Origin: Actinomycetes bacterium
GTDB lineage: Bacteria; Actinomycetota; Actinomycetes; Actinomycetales; Cellulomonadaceae
Assembly: GCA_023424135.1 (NCBI GenBank)
Contig: JAFAEH010000134.1
Span: 1 to 7,250, forward strand
Reading direction: 5' to 3'
DNA length: 7,250 bases
Shown: piece after piece, positions 5,727 through 7,250 of the stretch
How the letters are laid out: each line of letters opens with the position of its first letter
How positions within the stretch are numbered: position 1 is the stretch's first letter
Translations under genes and position numbers: made by a program
The notes under the pieces: generated by a model
Seen by the model: only the letters and a program-made list of their open reading frames with translations
The model's database searches: none
Told to the model about the DNA's origin: nothing

Positions 5727-7250
5727 GCGGCCCGGCCGCGGCGGCCGTCGCCGTCGACCTGCGGCTCGTGCCGCCGGCGGTCGCCGCGTGGGGCGCGGCC
5801 CTCGTCGTCGTGCTGGCCCCCGACGTCGCAGCGGTGCTGGCGGCACCCGCTGCCGCTGCTCTGGCCACGGGTGCGGTCGCCGCCGTGCTCGTGGGTGCCC
5901 GGCACGCGGTGCGCGGCTCGCCGGGCGACCCGTCGAGCCCCGGTACCCTGACTCGCGCCGGCACCCCGTCGAGCCCCGGTACCCCGACTCGCGCTGGCAC
6001 CCCGTCGGGCCTCGGCACGCCGACTCGCGCTGGCATCCCGTCGAGCCCCGGCACCCAGTCGCGCACCGGTACCCCGACTCGCGCCGGGGGGCGCACCTGC
6101 TCCCGGACTCGCACCGGCACCCGCTTCGGGGTGCGTGCCCGCTCGACGGTGGTGTGGCCCGCGGTGCTGCTGGTCCTGGCGACGGCGCTCGCGGTGATCG
6201 TCGCGGGTGCCGCCCAGCAGCGTGCGCGGGCACCCGACCCCGTGGTGGGCGCGGCGGCGTCGGGTCGCGTCGTGGAGGTCCGCGGACGTGTCGACGCCGT
6301 GACGACGCCGCGTGTGTCGGCGACCGACCGGCGCCTGCGGCTCACCGTCGCGGACGCCGCGCTGCGGGTCTCCGGCATGTGGTGGACGCTGCGGTCGCCC
6401 GTCGTGGTCGTCGCGGCCGAGGCCGTCCCCGTCGGTGCGGTCGTCCACGCGCGCGGCGCTCCCGTGCCGAGCAGGTCCGGTGAGCGGACCGCGCTGCGGG
6501 TGGACGCCTCCCAGCCCGTCGTCGTGACCGCCGCACCGGGTCGCCCGCCCTGGACGCAGCGCGTGCGGGAGGGCGCACGGGCCGTCGCCGACGACCTCCC
6601 GCCCGACGTGCGCGGGCTGCTTCCCGCCGTCACCGTCGGTGACACGGACGACGTGCCCGCGGACCTGGCCGACGCCATGAGGAGTGCCGGGCTCGCGCAC
6701 GTGACGGCCGTGTCGGGTGCGCACTTCGCGATCGTCGGCGCGATCGTGCTGGGGGTCGCTGCGGCGCTGCGCGCCCCGCGGACGGTCCGGGTCGGAGCCG
6801 CTGCCGCTGCCGGCGTGGCCCTGCTGCTCGTCGTGGGGCCGGCGCCCAGCGTCGTGCGTGCCGCCGTGATGGGGGCGGTCGGGCTCGTGGGACTGCTGGC
6901 GGGGCGTCCTGCGGCAGGTCCGGCGGCGCTCGCCGGGGCCGTCGTGGCGCTCCTGCTGACCGATCCGTGGCTCGCGGTCGACGTCGGCTTCGCGCTGTCG
7001 GTCGGTGCGACGGCCGGGCTCGTGGTCCTGGGAGCGGCCCTGACGGCGCGCTGGGCGCCGGTCGTGGGACGGCACACCGCCGCGCTCCTGGCCGCACCGG
7101 TCGCCGCCCAGCTCGGGTGCCTGCCGGTCGCGCTCGCGGTCTGGCCGACCTTCGGCCCGTGGGCGGTCGTCGCGAACGTCGCCGTCGCGCCGGCGGTCGC
7201 ACCGGCGACCGTGCTCGGGCTGCTCGCCGCGGTCGTGCACGGCCCGTGGC
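5723..7250 (+). CDS. comEC: ComEC/Rec2-family DNA-uptake channel, 3' end outside window
   Basis: ComEC is the inner-membrane channel that brings single-stranded DNA into the cytoplasm during transformation. The GTG at 5723 overlaps the comEA stop (GTGA), and 509 codons are open to the window edge. No Shine-Dalgarno is visible, so translation is probably coupled to comEA. Order of parts: a hydrophobic N-terminus (about 15-65) able to form two membrane helices; a Pro/Thr/Arg-rich loop made of 12-residue repeats (70-123, diverging to about 135); a membrane helix at about 143-164 (VVWPAVLLVLATALAVIVAG); an extracytoplasmic region of the DUF4131 type to about 290; then the Competence domain with LLPAVTVGDTDDVP (from 299) and VTAVSGAHFAIVG (SGAHF at 331-335), followed by several hydrophobic helices. 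Any C-terminal metallo-beta-lactamase-like domain would lie beyond 7250 and cannot be judged. Confidence 0.93.
   Translation, partial: MSGPAAAAVAVDLRLVPPAVAAWGAALVVVLAPDVAAVLAAPAAAALATGAVAAVLVGARHAVRGSPGDPSSPGTLTRAGTPSSPGTPTRAGTPSGLGTPTRAGIPSSPGTQSRTGTPTRAGGRTCSRTRTGTRFGVRARSTVVWPAVLLVLATALAVIVAGAAQQRARAPDPVVGAAASGRVVEVRGRVDAVTTPRVSATDRRLRLTVADAALRVSGMWWTLRSPVVVVAAEAVPVGAVVHARGAPVPSRSGERTALRVDASQPVVVTAAPGRPPWTQRVREGARAVADDLPPDVRGLLPAVTVGDTDDVPADLADAMRSAGLAHVTAVSGAHFAIVGAIVLGVAAALRAPRTVRVGAAAAAGVALLLVVGPAPSVVRAAVMGAVGLVGLLAGRPAAGPAALAGAVVALLLTDPWLAVDVGFALSVGATAGLVVLGAALTARWAPVVGRHTAALLAAPVAAQLGCLPVALAVWPTFGPWAVVANVAVAPAVAPATVLGLLAAVVHGPW
5930..6091 (+). repeat. 36-bp tandem repeat (4 full copies plus remnants) within comEC
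   Basis: Full units start at 5930, 5966, 6002 and 6038, each 36 bp. They encode PSSPGTLTRAGT, PSSPGTPTRAGT, PSGLGTPTRAGI and PSSPGTQSRTGT. A partial fifth unit (PTRAGG) runs from 6074 to 6091, and 6092-6127 is a strongly diverged copy (RTCSRTRTGT). Units 1 and 2 differ at very few bases, so part of the array looks recent. It lies between the second and third predicted membrane helices, on the side expected to face the cytoplasm because of the many Arg residues. Confidence 0.9.

Noticed and set aside
5930..6127. CRISPR array
   Set aside because: The repeat period is 36 bp, but units are joined directly with no spacers, and the array is in frame inside comEC.
4290..7240. Long minus-strand frames opposite comEA and comEC, including one with a striking Gly/Ser/Arg repeat
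   Set aside because: The repeat is only the reverse reading of the 36-bp comEC repeat, and the 36-bp period keeps several frames open. The plus-strand proteins are well supported by their domains.

Overview
The window comes from a very GC-rich actinobacterium. Third codon positions are almost all G or C, starts are often GTG, and promoters carry TANNNT -10 boxes directly in front of start codons. The protein sequences and the order leuS - degV - comEA - comEC suggest Micrococcales, perhaps a Cellulomonas relative; the genus is inference from memory, not a search result.

Layout. Positions 1-128 hold the 5' end of a minus-strand gene with an Ala-rich, possibly coiled-coil N-terminus (function not recognised). 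A 102-bp divergent spacer (129-230) carries two back-to-back promoters with the same -10 hexamer, TACGAT, each exactly 6 nt from its start codon. Both genes therefore look leaderless. leuS (231-3146, leucyl-tRNA synthetase) is followed without a gap by a DegV/FakB-family fatty-acid-binding protein (3143-4303). Its best start is a CTG overlapping the leuS stop. This DegV protein carries an extra segment of about 95-100 residues in mid-protein.

A 256-bp non-coding gap (4304-4559) holds a 13-nt direct repeat, an inverted repeat and a third leaderless-type promoter. That promoter drives comEA (4560-5726), a membrane-anchored DNA-binding protein, which overlaps comEC (5723 to beyond 7250), the DNA-uptake channel, by 4 nt. 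ComEA and ComEC together form the inner-membrane part of the DNA-uptake machinery.

No mobile element, RNA gene or CRISPR array was seen, and I found no clearly new system. The less ordinary signals are a 36-bp in-frame tandem repeat in a predicted cytoplasmic loop of ComEC, repeat-rich low-complexity regions in ComEA, the DegV insertion, the CTG start, and three leaderless promoters with matching geometry.
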